NCBI RefSeq assembly: GCF_001675165.1
Contig: NZ_LROS01000001.1
Span: 1-64,000 of the forward strand
Reading direction: 5' to 3'
From: Clostridium ragsdalei P11
GTDB taxonomy: Bacteria > Bacillota > Clostridia > Clostridiales > Clostridiaceae
DNA: 64,000 bases
Position 1 is the first letter of the stretch. The number at the start of each line of letters is the position of its first letter. Shown piece after piece: positions 35,425 to 44,776 of the stretch. A program made the position numbers and the translations under genes. Below the pieces are notes generated by a model. The model was not told the DNA's origin, did no database searches, and was given only the letters and a program-made list of their open reading frames with translations.

Positions 35425-35470
35425 AAAATTAGAAATGCTGTGGTTTCCATATCACAGCATTTCTAATTTT
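35425..35470 (-). terminator. Terminator of the xylose locus
   Basis: A perfect 18-bp stem (AAAATTAGAAATGCTGTG and complement) around a 10-base loop, 55 bases downstream of the ROK gene. Confidence 0.8.
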
Positions 35471-35525
35471 ATGATCTTTCAAATTATGTAACTTTACATA
35501 TATACAACCGTTTAAATCCAATATA

Positions 35526-36704
35526 TCATAATACATTGTCATTTAGGAAAAATATATTTTCCATAGGCAAAAGTGCTGCCCCATATACAGCTGCATTTTC
35601 CCCCAGATTTGAAAACATCACATTGCACTGACTTTCATCATAAAAGCTGTTATCCGTAAATATCTTTTTAATTAGTTCTTTTTCTATGAAATCCTTATAG
35701 GGAAATATCTCACCACCTATAAGGATATTTTTAGGATCTAATGTCAATATTATATTTTTAATGCCTTCAGCTAAAAAATCGATATATGTATCTAATACTG
35801 TTTTTGCTTTTAAATCCATTTCACTTTTCTTTAAAAAATCATCCAAGTTTCCATGTACGTCATCAAATGCTTCCCTGTATGCACCAAGTAGTGCCTTTTT
35901 AGAAGCATATAGCTCCCAACACCCTTTTCTTCCACAATTACACCTTTTACCATCCTTTACGATAGTCATGTGTCCAAATTCACCTGCACGTTTATTAAAT
36001 CCCTTATATACGTTGTTTGCTATAACTACACCTGTTCCAATACCTTCTGTAATGGATATAAAAACAAGACTATTTTTTACATCGTTAAAATTAATAAATG
36101 TCTCTGCATAAGCTGATGCATTTGCTTCGTTTTCTATAAAAATAGGAAACTTGAAATAGTCCTCAAATTTTTTGAATGATACATTTTTAAATCCCAAATT
36201 AGGTACATTTTTTAATAGAAGTTCTTTTTCATTTACCGTACCAGGTAAGGAAAATCCTATTCCAAGTATTTTATCCGGTGAAATATTAAAATTATTCACC
36301 AAATATTCAATAGCCTCTGCCGTTTTACAAATCACATCAGTAAAATCATATAACTTTTCCGGCATACTAAAGTCTATTTCATGTATTATTTTAAAATTCA
36401 AATTTGTAAGTATAATTTTCACCTTATCTTTTGTAATCCACACTCCAAAAGAATATCTGCTGTCCGGCAGGAATTTAAGAATTGTAGGCTTTCTGCCACC
36501 AGTTGACTTTGCAACTCCAGCTTCCTCCAAAAAACCCTGTTCTATAAGTTCATTGCTGTTACTTATAACTGTTGGAATGCTTATATTAAGCCTTTGGGAT
36601 ATTTCCTGCTTTGTAAGTTTATTATTTCTATATAGCAAGTTCAATATTTTTTTCTGATTTAATATTCTTATTGTCTCTTGATCCACTGATTTTAATCTAC
36701 TCAT
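35526..36704 (-). CDS. xylR: ROK-family xylose repressor (XylR-like)
   Basis: The 392-residue protein has an N-terminal winged helix (TKQEISQRLNISIPTVISNS), then the ROK sugar-kinase-like domain with the zinc motif GHMTIVKDGKRCNCGRKGCW and GIGTGVVIANNVYKG. The layout is that of XylR repressors, which release DNA when xylose binds. Its place at the end of a xylA-xylB-transporter run supports this. The ATG at 36704 follows GGTGGT; a TTG 18 bases upstream lacks a site. It probably controls the promoter in front of xylA. Confidence 0.88.
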   Translation of the reverse strand: MSRLKSVDQETIRILNQKKILNLLYRNNKLTKQEISQRLNISIPTVISNSNELIEQGFLEEAGVAKSTGGRKPTILKFLPDSRYSFGVWITKDKVKIILTNLNFKIIHEIDFSMPEKLYDFTDVICKTAEAIEYLVNNFNISPDKILGIGFSLPGTVNEKELLLKNVPNLGFKNVSFKKFEDYFKFPIFIENEANASAYAETFINFNDVKNSLVFISITEGIGTGVVIANNVYKGFNKRAGEFGHMTIVKDGKRCNCGRKGCWELYASKKALLGAYREAFDDVHGNLDDFLKKSEMDLKAKTVLDTYIDFLAEGIKNIILTLDPKNILIGGEIFPYKDFIEKELIKKIFTDNSFYDESQCNVMFSNLGENAAVYGAALLPMENIFFLNDNVL

Positions 36705-36785
36705 CTTAGTACCACCAATCAAATTTGAAATTGTAGCTATAATAATTTAATTATATCATTAATGTATATCATTTTTAAGTAAACG

Positions 36786-36823
36786 TTATAAACAGAGTTC
36801 TTGGTTTCAGGTGGAGTTTTTTC
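36786..36823 (+). repeat. Truncated copy of the structured repeat (copy 4)
   Basis: TTATAAACAGAGTTCTTGG and the following TTTCAG.TGGAGTTTTTTCT match the first 38 bases of the copy at 61930 with one mismatch, then the match stops abruptly in the loop of the first hairpin. It fills the gap between the ROK and transporter genes together with a weak hairpin at about 36838-36864. Confidence 0.7.
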
Positions 36824-36902
36824 TGTTTATATAAAATGGGTGCTGATGATTTTCCACATCAACACCTAAAATTGTAGTTAATAAACAATTTAAATAATCT
36901 TT

Positions 36903-38270
36903 TTAACTAACTTTCTTTCCTTGTTCACCAGCACGTACTCTAAGAGTAGTTTCAATTTCTTCAAGTGATCGATTACGTGTTTCAAACACTTTGTAATGAA
37001 CAAACCAAATTGCTGCAAAACAAACAACACCATAACCTATGAACAAATTACCAGTGCCAAAGAAACTTAATAATGTTGGAAATGTTAATGACACTACTGC
37101 ATTAGAAGCCCAGTTAACTACACTGCCAAATGAATTACCTAATCCACGAATGTTTAATGGGAATACTTCACCAATCATAACCCACATTACAGGTCCCCAG
37201 GTAGCTGAGAAGAAAGCAATGTAAACGGTTAATGCAATAACACAAATAATTGAACCAATAAATGAGCCATTAGACAATTTCATTGAGAAGCTCATAATTA
37301 ATAAAGAGACACCCATTCCAAGGCCGCCGTAAATCAACATCTTTTTACGATCAATTTTATCCATAATAGCAACAGCTACAGCTGTAACGATAACATTAAA
37401 AATTCCAATTCCTATGTGAGCAAGTAAAGCTGCTTGAACACCAAAACCAACAGCAGTAAAAATAGTTGGTGCATAGTAGAGAACTGTATTACAACCCATA
37501 ACTTGTTGGAAAATAGCTAAGCCAACAGCAATAACCAATGCTGGATGAACAAATTTACTGAATAGTTCGCTAAGTCCACCACTTTTAATTTCAGCTTGTT
37601 TCTTAATCTCAACAAGCTCAGCATCAACAGCTTTTTGATTATGTTCATTCATCTGATCCAAAACTTCTTTAGCTTTATCAAGCTTTCCATCCTTAACTAA
37701 ATAACGTGGACTTTCTGGTAATACAAGAGCACCTAAGAAAAGTATTGCAGATGGGATAGCCGCAAAGCCAAGCATCCAGCGCCAACCAGTATATAAACCT
37801 GAGAAACTGTAGTTAGTAATATAAGCTAATAAAATTCCACTCATAACCATTAATTGAAATAAACTTGACATAGATCCACGTTTTTCAGCAGGTGATAATT
37901 CTGCTAGGTATGTTGGAATTAATGCTGATGCAGAACCAACTGCCATACCAAGAATAATACGGGATATAATAAGTGTACTAAATCCTGTTGAAAATGCTGA
38001 TCCAATTGCTCCAATAAAGAAAATAACTGCTGATAATAAGATCAACTTTCTACGTCCATACCTATCTGACATTGGTCCAATAATTGCAGCTCCAAGAACG
38101 GCTCCTACTAATACAGCACTAACAACCCACCCTTGCTGCCATGAATCAAGACTCATTTGTTTTTGGATAAATAAGATTGCTCCTGAAATAACTCCAGTAT
38201 CATAACCAAACAAAAGGCCGCCAAGTGCGCCAAAAATGTATACCATCGCACTATTAATTTTTACATTCAT
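36903..38270 (-). CDS. xylT: Xylose:H+ symporter-like MFS sugar transporter
   Basis: The 455-residue protein has 12 predicted membrane helices and the sugar-porter signatures: GGLLFGYDTGVISGA in TM1, DRYGRRKLIL between TM2 and TM3, PESPRYLVKDGKLDKA, and QQVMGCNTVLYYAP in TM7. It most resembles, from memory, the XylT xylose-proton symporters of lactobacilli. It lies between xylB and the ROK repressor. The ATG at 38270 is used because the first ATG overlaps the AGGAG site. Transfer from a lactobacillus-like donor is possible but untested. Confidence 0.88.
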   Translation of the reverse strand: MNVKINSAMVYIFGALGGLLFGYDTGVISGAILFIQKQMSLDSWQQGWVVSAVLVGAVLGAAIIGPMSDRYGRRKLILLSAVIFFIGAIGSAFSTGFSTLIISRIILGMAVGSASALIPTYLAELSPAEKRGSMSSLFQLMVMSGILLAYITNYSFSGLYTGWRWMLGFAAIPSAILFLGALVLPESPRYLVKDGKLDKAKEVLDQMNEHNQKAVDAELVEIKKQAEIKSGGLSELFSKFVHPALVIAVGLAIFQQVMGCNTVLYYAPTIFTAVGFGVQAALLAHIGIGIFNVIVTAVAVAIMDKIDRKKMLIYGGLGMGVSLLIMSFSMKLSNGSFIGSIICVIALTVYIAFFSATWGPVMWVMIGEVFPLNIRGLGNSFGSVVNWASNAVVSLTFPTLLSFFGTGNLFIGYGVVCFAAIWFVHYKVFETRNRSLEEIETTLRVRAGEQGKKVS

Positions 38271-38341
38271 TAAACCCATCTCCTATTTTAATTTATATAG
38301 CCAAAAATTTCTTTCACAATCCCCATAATAATAAAATCTAC

Positions 38342-39866
38342 TTATATAGATAAGTTATCTATATCCTTAAACTTGTCTTTTAAACAACTATATAAAGATG
38401 AATAAACTTTATATAATTTATTATACTTTTCAACATTTTCTCTTATAGGCTCTATTTTATCCGTTGTCTTTATCAAAGCTTTACATGCTTCATCTACTGA
38501 ATTAAAAAGTTTGCATCCAACTGCCGCAAGTATTGCTGCACCATAAGCTGGACCTTCCTTTGAATTTATAATACTTACATTTAAGTTGAAAACATCTGCA
38601 ATTATCTGTCTCCAAAGCTTACTCTTAGAACCTCCACCACTTATTCTTACTTCCTTCATATCAACATTTAAATTTTTAAGTATTTCAAGTGAATCTCTAA
38701 GAGCAAAAGATACTCCTTCCAAAATGGATCTTGTCATATCTCCTCTTTTATGTGTTACATTTAATCCAATAAAACTTCCCTTTGCACAAGGATCGTTATA
38801 AGGCGTTCTCTCTCCTATTAAATAAGGTGAAAAGAATAGCTTATTACTTCCTACAGGAGAACTTTCTGCTTCTGAAAGTAATTTTTCAAATACATCTCCA
38901 CCTATATCTGAGTTAACATTATCAACCCACCATTTAAGGCTTGATGCTGCAGATAGTATTACGCCCATTTGATGCCACTTTCCATTAGCATGGCAAAATG
39001 AATGAAGCCTATTTTCCTTATCTACATAAAACTTTTCACTTGATGCAAAAACAACACCAGATGTTCCAAGTGCTACAGATAATACTCCAGAATCAACTGT
39101 TCCAGTACCTATAGCTCCAGCTGCCTGGTCACCTGCTCCAGCTATTACTTTTGTAGATGTTGATAGTCCAGTTTCACTTGATACTTCTTCTGAGACATTA
39201 CCTACAACTTCATAGGATTCATAAACTTTAGGTAAAACATCTTCTTTTATCTCAAGTAAATCTAATACTTCATTAGACCATTTTCTATTTTTTACATCAA
39301 ACATTACTGTTCCAGAAGCATCAGACACATCAGATGCAAATTTCCCGGTAAGTTTAAAACTTATATAGTCTTTAGGAAGCATCATATGTGCTATTTTAGC
39401 ATATATATCTGGTTTATTTTCTTTAACCCAAAGTACTTTGGGTTAAAGAAAATAAACCAGTTAAGGCCATGTTACCAGTATACTTTGAAAGTTTATCTTG
39501 GCCAAATTCTTTATTTAAGTAATCACACTGTTTTTGTGTCCTTTGATCACACCACAATATAGCAGGCATTAAAACCTTATTTTTATTGTCAAGAATTACA
39601 AGTCCATGCATTTGTCCACTAAAACTTATGCCTCTAATAGTTTCCGGTTTTATATTATGATTATTTATAAGTTCTCTAATTCCATCTTTAGTACTATTCC
39701 ACCAATCATCAGGATTTTGTTCTGCCCATCCGACCTGAGGATAACTTATACCATAGTCTTTAGATACACTAGTTAAAAGTTCACCTTTTTCATTCATTAT
39801 GATAAGCTTTACAGAAGAAGTTCCTAAATCAATTCCTAAAAAATTCACAGTAATCTCTTCTTTCAT
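38342..39866 (-). pseudogene. xylB: Xylulokinase, frameshifted
   Basis: The gene encodes D-xylulose kinase (FGGY family) in two frames. The first 147 codons hold the N-terminal domain (GIDLGTSSVKLI, SGQMHGLV, LWCDQRT), then run into a stop after LTGLFSLTQSTLG. The remaining frame resumes at LPKDYISFKLTG and continues through GAGDQAAGAIGTGT and RISGGGSKSKLW to the normal end. Family members read about LTGFTLPKVLWVKENKPDI at the break, where there is now a perfect 52-bp palindrome and about 4 extra bases. Without recoding, xylulose phosphorylation from this copy is lost. The start follows AAGAGAT. Confidence 0.9.
39409..39460. repeat. Perfect 52-bp palindrome inside xylB
   Basis: The two 26-base arms meet at GTAC (39433-39436) and match without error. 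The right arm on the plus strand (the upstream side of the gene) replaces the sequence expected for GFTLPK, as if copied from the other arm. Confidence 0.95.
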
Positions 39867-39923
39867 GAAATTATTGGTATTTCAGTAGAGGCAGTTTAAA
39901 ACCACCCCTACATGTTTTAAATT

Positions 39924-41246
39924 CTATTTATCCTCAAGTATATATTGATTTACTACTGATTCTAAATATTCTTGTCTTCCTGATTTATTATTTATAACAT
40001 TATTTTCCAAAGCATATTTTTCTAATTCATCAAATCCTACTTTGCCGTCTACTATGTCTTTACCTATTCCTGTAGAAAAACTTGAATATCTTTCTTTAAT
40101 AAAGTTTTCAATAGGAGCATCTTGTAATAATTTATATGCAATTCTAAGTCCTTTAGCGAAACTATCCATCCCTGCTATATATGCTAAGAATAAATCTTCT
40201 GGTTCAAAAGATGCTCTTCTTACCTTTGCATCAAAGTTCAATCCTCCTGGTGCTATACCTCCATTTTTAAGTACTTCGTACATTGATAATGTCGTATCGT
40301 ATACATTTGTAGGAAATTGATCTGTATCCCATCCAAGATGTGGATCTCCCTGGTTTGCATCTAAGCTTCCGAGTGCATTATTATTTCTTGCTAAGCATAT
40401 TTCATGCTGGAAAGTATGTCCTGCTAAAGTAGCATGATTTGCTTCAATATTTATCTTGAAGTAATCTTCTAGCTTGTACTTTCTTAAGAATCCTAAAACA
40501 GTTGCTACATCAAAATCATACTGATGTTTTGTAGGCTCTTTTGGCTTTGGTTCTATAAGAAATTGTCCTTTAAATCCTATTTTCTTTGCATAATCTACTG
40601 CCATCTGTAGTATTCTAGCAAAGTTGTCCATTTCAAATCCCATGTCAGTATTTAGAAGTGTTTCATATCCTTCTCTTCCACCCCAAAATACATAATTTTC
40701 TCCACCTAATTCATTTGTAACTTCTATTGCTTTTTTTAGCTGTGCTGCTGAATAAGCATAAACATTTGCATTACATGTAGTTCCAGCGCCGTGTACAAAT
40801 CTTGGGTTATTAAATAAGTTAGCAGTACCCCATAATAACTTTTTATTGTTCTTTTTCATTAAGTCCTTACACATTGCTACTATTTCATCTAAATTTTTAT
40901 TTGTTTCTGCAAGGTCTTTTCCTTCAGGTGCTATATCTCTATCATGGAAGCAAAAGTAATCTATATCTAGCTTGTTCATAAATTCAAATGCTGCTTCCAT
41001 TCTTGCTTTAGCAAGTTCCATTTTATCGTTTACATTGTCCCATGGTCTAACCATTGTTCCTGATCCAAACTGATCAGTTCCATTAGCAGTTAATGTATGC
41101 CAGTAAGACATTGAAAATCTTAAATGATCTCTCATCTTTTTTCCGCCAATTACTTCATCAGGATTATAATATTTAAATGAGTAAGGATTTTTCGAATCCG
41201 GTCCTTCATAATTTATTTTAGATACATTATTAAAGTACTCTTTCAT
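39924..41246 (-). CDS. xylA: Xylose isomerase
   Basis: The 440-residue enzyme interconverts D-xylose and D-xylulose. It is a class II isomerase by length and by motifs: [13 protein letters not shown] (catalytic His and Asp), [34 protein letters not shown] (metal Glu and Lys) and [17 protein letters not shown]. The ATG at 41246 follows AAGGAGTG; the two earlier in-frame codons overlap that site. It is first in the operon, with a sigma-A promoter 30-60 bases upstream, followed by xylB after 57 bases. Confidence 0.95.
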   Translation of the reverse strand: MKEYFNNVSKINYEGPDSKNPYSFKYYNPDEVIGGKKMRDHLRFSMSYWHTLTANGTDQFGSGTMVRPWDNVNDKMELAKARMEAAFEFMNKLDIDYFCFHDRDIAPEGKDLAETNKNLDEIVAMCKDLMKKNNKKLLWGTANLFNNPRFVHGAGTTCNANVYAYSAAQLKKAIEVTNELGGENYVFWGGREGYETLLNTDMGFEMDNFARILQMAVDYAKKIGFKGQFLIEPKPKEPTKHQYDFDVATVLGFLRKYKLEDYFKINIEANHATLAGHTFQHEICLARNNNALGSLDANQGDPHLGWDTDQFPTNVYDTTLSMYEVLKNGGIAPGGLNFDAKVRRASFEPEDLFLAYIAGMDSFAKGLRIAYKLLQDAPIENFIKERYSSFSTGIGKDIVDGKVGFDELEKYALENNVINNKSGRQEYLESVVNQYILEDK

Positions 41247-41277
41247 CACAATCACTCCTTATTTTATTGTTGAATTT

Positions 41278-41306
41278 AGTATAACACCTTGTTAAAACTT
41301 TTTCAA
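41278..41306 (-). promoter_or_regulatory. Promoter of the xylose operon
   Basis: On the minus strand TTGAAA, 17 bases, TATACT, ending about 32 bases before the xylA start. The spacer GTTTTAACAAGG region is where the ROK repressor could bind, but no clear dyad is visible. Confidence 0.75.
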
Positions 41307-41386
41307 GTGCCTTTATAAAGTTATTTTATTAATATACTTCCCTTATATTTTATATATGTGCTATATTATTAGACTGAAATATAGTA

Positions 41387-41421
41387 AAAAGGTAGCTTTA
41401 TACTCCATAAAGCTACCTTTT
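41387..41421. terminator. Terminator after queT
   Basis: A perfect 15-bp stem (AAAAGGTAGCTTTAT and complement) with a 5-base loop and T/A runs on both strands. Confidence 0.85.
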
Positions 41422-41436
41422 AAAGGGCTAATATTA

Positions 41437-41943
41437 CTAATTAAATTTTATATTATCTATTTTCTTATTAGGAAATTTTATCTTTATTCTATCTAAAAAT
41501 GCAGCATTTTTGAAAATCTTTCTAAATACAAAATACCCCAAAACCATAACTATAAGTTCTCCTAATGCCTGAGTAAAAAATGTGTAGAAAAAAGGTACTT
41601 TATAAAGTACATGTAGTTCCTCTGCTATAATTGCGCTTCCTAAAACAGGCCATATAACTGAAACAAGCATATTTTTTGTCTTCCACATTGCATAAGTTGC
41701 CAAAAGAGTAGCAAAGCTTCCAACAAACACATCTACTATACTAAAGCTATAAAAATTTGCAACGGCACATCCTACAGTCAGTGAAATTATATAAAATGGA
41801 TCTATAAAAGCCAGGAAATTAAGCATTTCACTAAACCTAAGCCCTATTGGTCCCCAATAAGAGAGCTGTCCTAGTGCAATAGTTGAAACTATGTATATTG
41901 CAGCTACTATAGCTATTTTTACTAATTTATTAGTTCTACTCAT
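41437..41943 (-). CDS. queT: Queuosine-precursor ECF transporter S component
   Basis: The 168-residue membrane protein has about five or six helices and the QueT (DUF988) signature YWGPIGLRFSEMLNFLAFI near residue 30. It binds a queuosine precursor (preQ1 or queuine) and works with a shared ECF energising module encoded elsewhere. It overlaps the radical SAM gene by 8 bases, and the pair sits behind a preQ1-I riboswitch, which fixes its function more firmly than sequence alone. Confidence 0.92.
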   Translation of the reverse strand: MSRTNKLVKIAIVAAIYIVSTIALGQLSYWGPIGLRFSEMLNFLAFIDPFYIISLTVGCAVANFYSFSIVDVFVGSFATLLATYAMWKTKNMLVSVIWPVLGSAIIAEELHVLYKVPFFYTFFTQALGELIVMVLGYFVFRKIFKNAAFLDRIKIKFPNKKIDNIKFN

Positions 41944-42685
41944 TTATTTTGCCTCCAACTCCATCTAAATCTGCACCACACCTGGTATCTATATCATCTA
42001 ATATCTCCACTCTATCATAATAGTTAGTCTGAAGAGATTGAAACAAATGGCTATGGTAAAACTCCTCTATGAGTTCATTATCTCTCTTTACTTTTGTAGT
42101 ATTTTCACAAAATATATTTATTGTAACTCTTTCAAAATATTTTAGTGCCAATTCTACATCTCTTTGTAATTCCTTAATATTTTGTCCAACCATACCAAAG
42201 AGTAAGTTAACCCAATCAAAATTCTCAAATTCAGATGCCTTTCTATCCCCTATTCCTTTATTTAATACATTTTCTCTATAATTTGTATCAAAGCTCTCTG
42301 CTCCTACTATAAATTTTAATTCTGTAGGTCTAAATTGTTCTCTAAATAGTTTTATATCATTTTCATATTTAACATGACTTTCCATTATCAGCTGTCTTAT
42401 ATTTTTATTTCTACATAATTTAATAAGCTCAAATACAGTGACAGCATCTAGTTCACTGGCACTTCCAGAATTCATTATCTGAAGTACACCATATTTTCCC
42501 GTAACTTTTTCAAGTACTTTATGATTCAATTTATGATTTCTAAAGGCATTATAATCCTCATCCAAGTGGTAATCACAAAATATGCAGTTTCCCCAAAAGC
42601 ATCCACTGCCCCTTAGAAGCACTACTTCCCTGGGCAATCTTTTAGTAACTTGCCCATATCTTTTTAACTTTGGTAAACGATTCAT
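41936..42685 (-). CDS. queL: Radical SAM queuine lyase-like protein
   Basis: The 249-residue protein has the cluster motif SGCFWGNCIFCDYH (Cys-x4-Cys-x2-Cys) at about residues 27-40, then a radical SAM core (VLQIMNSGSASELD). Neighbouring queT and an upstream preQ1-I riboswitch match the queuine salvage cluster described for Clostridioides difficile, where QueL converts queuine to preQ1. I infer the same role. QueK, the nucleosidase partner, is not in this window. AAGGAGG lies before the ATG. The atypical Cys-x4-Cys spacing should be checked against known QueL. Confidence 0.78.
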   Translation of the reverse strand: MNRLPKLKRYGQVTKRLPREVVLLRGSGCFWGNCIFCDYHLDEDYNAFRNHKLNHKVLEKVTGKYGVLQIMNSGSASELDAVTVFELIKLCRNKNIRQLIMESHVKYENDIKLFREQFRPTELKFIVGAESFDTNYRENVLNKGIGDRKASEFENFDWVNLLFGMVGQNIKELQRDVELALKYFERVTINIFCENTTKVKRDNELIEEFYHSHLFQSLQTNYYDRVEILDDIDTRCGADLDGVGGKINE

Positions 42686-42746
42686 TTAACTTGTCCTCCT
42701 TGAATTTGAAAACATACATATAAGAAATGAAACTATCCTGGACGTG

Positions 42747-42776
42747 AAAAAAAGGCAGAGATATTTTCCACCTTTT
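42747..42776 (-). terminator. Riboswitch-linked terminator
   Basis: On the minus strand AAAAGGTGGA and TCTGCCTTTT pair (two G-T pairs), followed by more T's. It lies between the preQ1 aptamer and queL and could end the transcript when ligand is bound. Confidence 0.55.
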
Positions 42777-42806
42777 AATTACAAAATAAACTATTTAAAT
42801 AGTTAA

Positions 42807-42849
42807 TCCCTAGTTTTATTTATAGACAGGATGGTTACGAACTGTCTTA
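42807..42849 (-). promoter_or_regulatory. preQ1-I riboswitch aptamer
   Basis: On the minus strand AGACAG, the loop TTCGTAACCATC and CTGTCT form P1, followed by the A-rich strand ATAAATAAAACTAGGG. Its end can pair with the CC of the loop, giving the H-type pseudoknot of class I preQ1 riboswitches. The spacing and A-rich tail match the family well. It lies 120 bases before queL-queT, both queuosine salvage genes. Confidence 0.88.
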
Positions 42850-42867
42850 TACGATTTTTCTCAATTT

Positions 42868-42896
42868 ATTATACGCTATAAAGTGTTTAAAATCAA
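42868..42896 (-). promoter_or_regulatory. Promoter of the queL-queT operon
   Basis: TTGATT, 17 bases, TATAAT on the minus strand, placing the transcript start just before the riboswitch aptamer. Confidence 0.75.
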
Positions 42897-42963
42897 GAAT
42901 TTTAAGGGAAATATATATTTTATATTTTTTAACAAATGATTGGGATACTCCTTTGAATATCAA

Positions 42964-43136
42964 TGAATCTAAACTTAGTGGGAGTTCGGTTTCTCCCACT
43001 AAGTTTAGATGAATTATCTAGGGGTTTAGCTACTATTATGCACAGCATAAGAACTCTAAATCGCTGAAACTCAAGAGTTCTAATATCTCCCACTTTGATA
43101 GAAGTGGGAGTGTTACAGTAGGTAGCCATCAGATAA
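42964..43136 (+). ncRNA. Structured repeat, HEARO/omega-RNA-like (copy 2, long form)
   Basis: It begins at ATGAATCT and forms an 18-bp first hairpin (CTTAGTGGGAG with CTCCCACTAAG). Next come ATCTAGGGGTTTAGCTACT, two small hairpins absent from copy 1 (TTATG-GCATAA and GAACTCT-AGAGTTC), the CTCCCAC-TTTGATAGAA-GTGGGAG hairpin and the closing strand AGTAGGTAGCCATCAGAT. It ends 10 bases before the stop of the substrate-binding protein gene on the other strand. No transposase or nuclease gene is attached. Confidence 0.65.
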
Positions 43137-43145
43137 ATTACTAAA

Positions 43146-44765
43146 TTATTTACTTACTACATCTAGCTTTTCCCATTTAACAGGAGCATAAGAGTTTACT
43201 CCAGTTTCGAAATTTTTAACTTTTGAACTCACAACAAAGGTAGTTTCTGGATAGTATAAAGGAACGCATACTGCTTCATCATTAATAAACTTAAATATCT
43301 TATTATAGTTTTCTTGTCTTGTTTTTTCATCCATACTTTCCAATGCAGCGTTAATATTCTTGTCAAGTTCCTCATTGTACCATACTCTTCCTTTATTATT
43401 TGTTGTTCCTGTTTTCAGAAAATCTTGTTTAAGATCACTATGTGGTACCCATGAATCCGATGAAGTACGCTGCATCATCACATCAAATTTTCTAGTATTC
43501 ATAGAAATATCATTCAACGCATTTAAATCAACCGTATTCAGATTTACTTTTATACCAACTGCCAACAATTCAGATTGAATAAACTCTGACATAGATTTCC
43601 ACTCTGGAAAAATATCTGTACTTAATACCATATTAAATTCTAAGGGTTTACCATTTTTTTCAAGAATACCATCGCCATTAGCATCTTTATATCCAGCCTG
43701 TGCGAGTAATTCTTTTGCTTTATTTTTATCATAACTGTATCCTTGACTATTTTCCTTAGTAACATACGGTACTCCATTCCGGAATAATCCCACTGCTGGC
43801 TTACCAATTCCATTTAATAATTTTTTAACCATACTTTCTTTATCGATAGCATAATTCATTGCAAGACGTACATTTTTATCTTGAAGGTTAACATTGTCAT
43901 AATTTAAAGTAATAAAATGAGACATCATAGTTTTAGAATTATATGCAGTAAAATTCTTATCTTTCTTTAATGTTGCGATACTATCTAATGGTACTTTACC
44001 AAGTAATTCTCCACCGATTATATCTACTTCCCCGCTTTGAAGTGCCATTACTCTAGCTTGTCCATCTGGTATTACTTTAAATACAATCCTGTCTACTTTT
44101 GGTTTTTCACCCCAATAATATGGATTAGGAACTAGTGAAAATTCTTTATCCTTTGTATAACTTTCCAGCTTCCATGGTCCTGTACCAACAGGTTTTGTAA
44201 ATTTACCCATTGCATTCCCTTCCACCTTTTTAATTGAACTTGGACTTAAAAATCTCACTGGTCTTGGATATGATAATTCTGTTAAAATTGGATAAGCCTT
44301 ATTTCTAAAAACTATTTTGACTGTATACTTATCAACAGCTTCCATACTTACAACGTTTACTGCTGTTAAAGAAGAATTTCGTTGATTATTAACCCATCTT
44401 TTCAAATTAAATATTGCAGCATCTGCATCAAAATCTGTACCATCAGAAAACTTAACTCCTTTCCTTAGGCTAAAAGTATATGTTTTACCATCTGCTGCTA
44501 TATTCCATTTAGTTGCTAATTGTGGCTGTATACCCTTGGAACCACCATCTTCCACAAAACCATCATATATCATTTTATAAATTGGATGAGGTCCATTATA
44601 GGTCGCTGCATCTAATTTATCCATTTGACCATCAGTAGCTATAGCAACAACGATTTGTTTCTTTTCTCCTGTTTTGGCATTCTGCTTACTATTACCACAT
44701 GCTGACATAGACAGCATAAAAACACATAGCATTGATAATATAATACACATTTTTATTTTTCTCAT
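43146..44765 (-). CDS. nikA: Nickel/peptide-type ABC substrate-binding lipoprotein
   Basis: The 539-residue protein has a signal peptide with lipobox LSMSAC (Cys at about 22) and the SBP_bac_5 fold: PQLATKWNIAADGKTYTFSL, RKGVKFSDGTDFDADAAIFN, GTGPWKLESY and YYWGEKPKVDRI. The RPVRFLSP segment is closer to NikA than to OppA. It is the last gene of a nikBCDE-like operon. A nickel-chelate substrate is inferred from family; nickel would suit an organism rich in Ni enzymes, but a peptide substrate cannot be excluded. GGGGCGG precedes the ATG. Confidence 0.82.
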   Translation of the reverse strand: MRKIKMCIILSMLCVFMLSMSACGNSKQNAKTGEKKQIVVAIATDGQMDKLDAATYNGPHPIYKMIYDGFVEDGGSKGIQPQLATKWNIAADGKTYTFSLRKGVKFSDGTDFDADAAIFNLKRWVNNQRNSSLTAVNVVSMEAVDKYTVKIVFRNKAYPILTELSYPRPVRFLSPSSIKKVEGNAMGKFTKPVGTGPWKLESYTKDKEFSLVPNPYYWGEKPKVDRIVFKVIPDGQARVMALQSGEVDIIGGELLGKVPLDSIATLKKDKNFTAYNSKTMMSHFITLNYDNVNLQDKNVRLAMNYAIDKESMVKKLLNGIGKPAVGLFRNGVPYVTKENSQGYSYDKNKAKELLAQAGYKDANGDGILEKNGKPLEFNMVLSTDIFPEWKSMSEFIQSELLAVGIKVNLNTVDLNALNDISMNTRKFDVMMQRTSSDSWVPHSDLKQDFLKTGTTNNKGRVWYNEELDKNINAALESMDEKTRQENYNKIFKFINDEAVCVPLYYPETTFVVSSKVKNFETGVNSYAPVKWEKLDVVSK

Positions 44766-44776
44766 TTTTTCCGCCC

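Noticed and set aside
42929-43129. 66-codon minus-strand frame across the structured repeat
   Set aside because: It is explained by the paired sequence of the repeat, lacks a ribosome site and has no protein-like composition.
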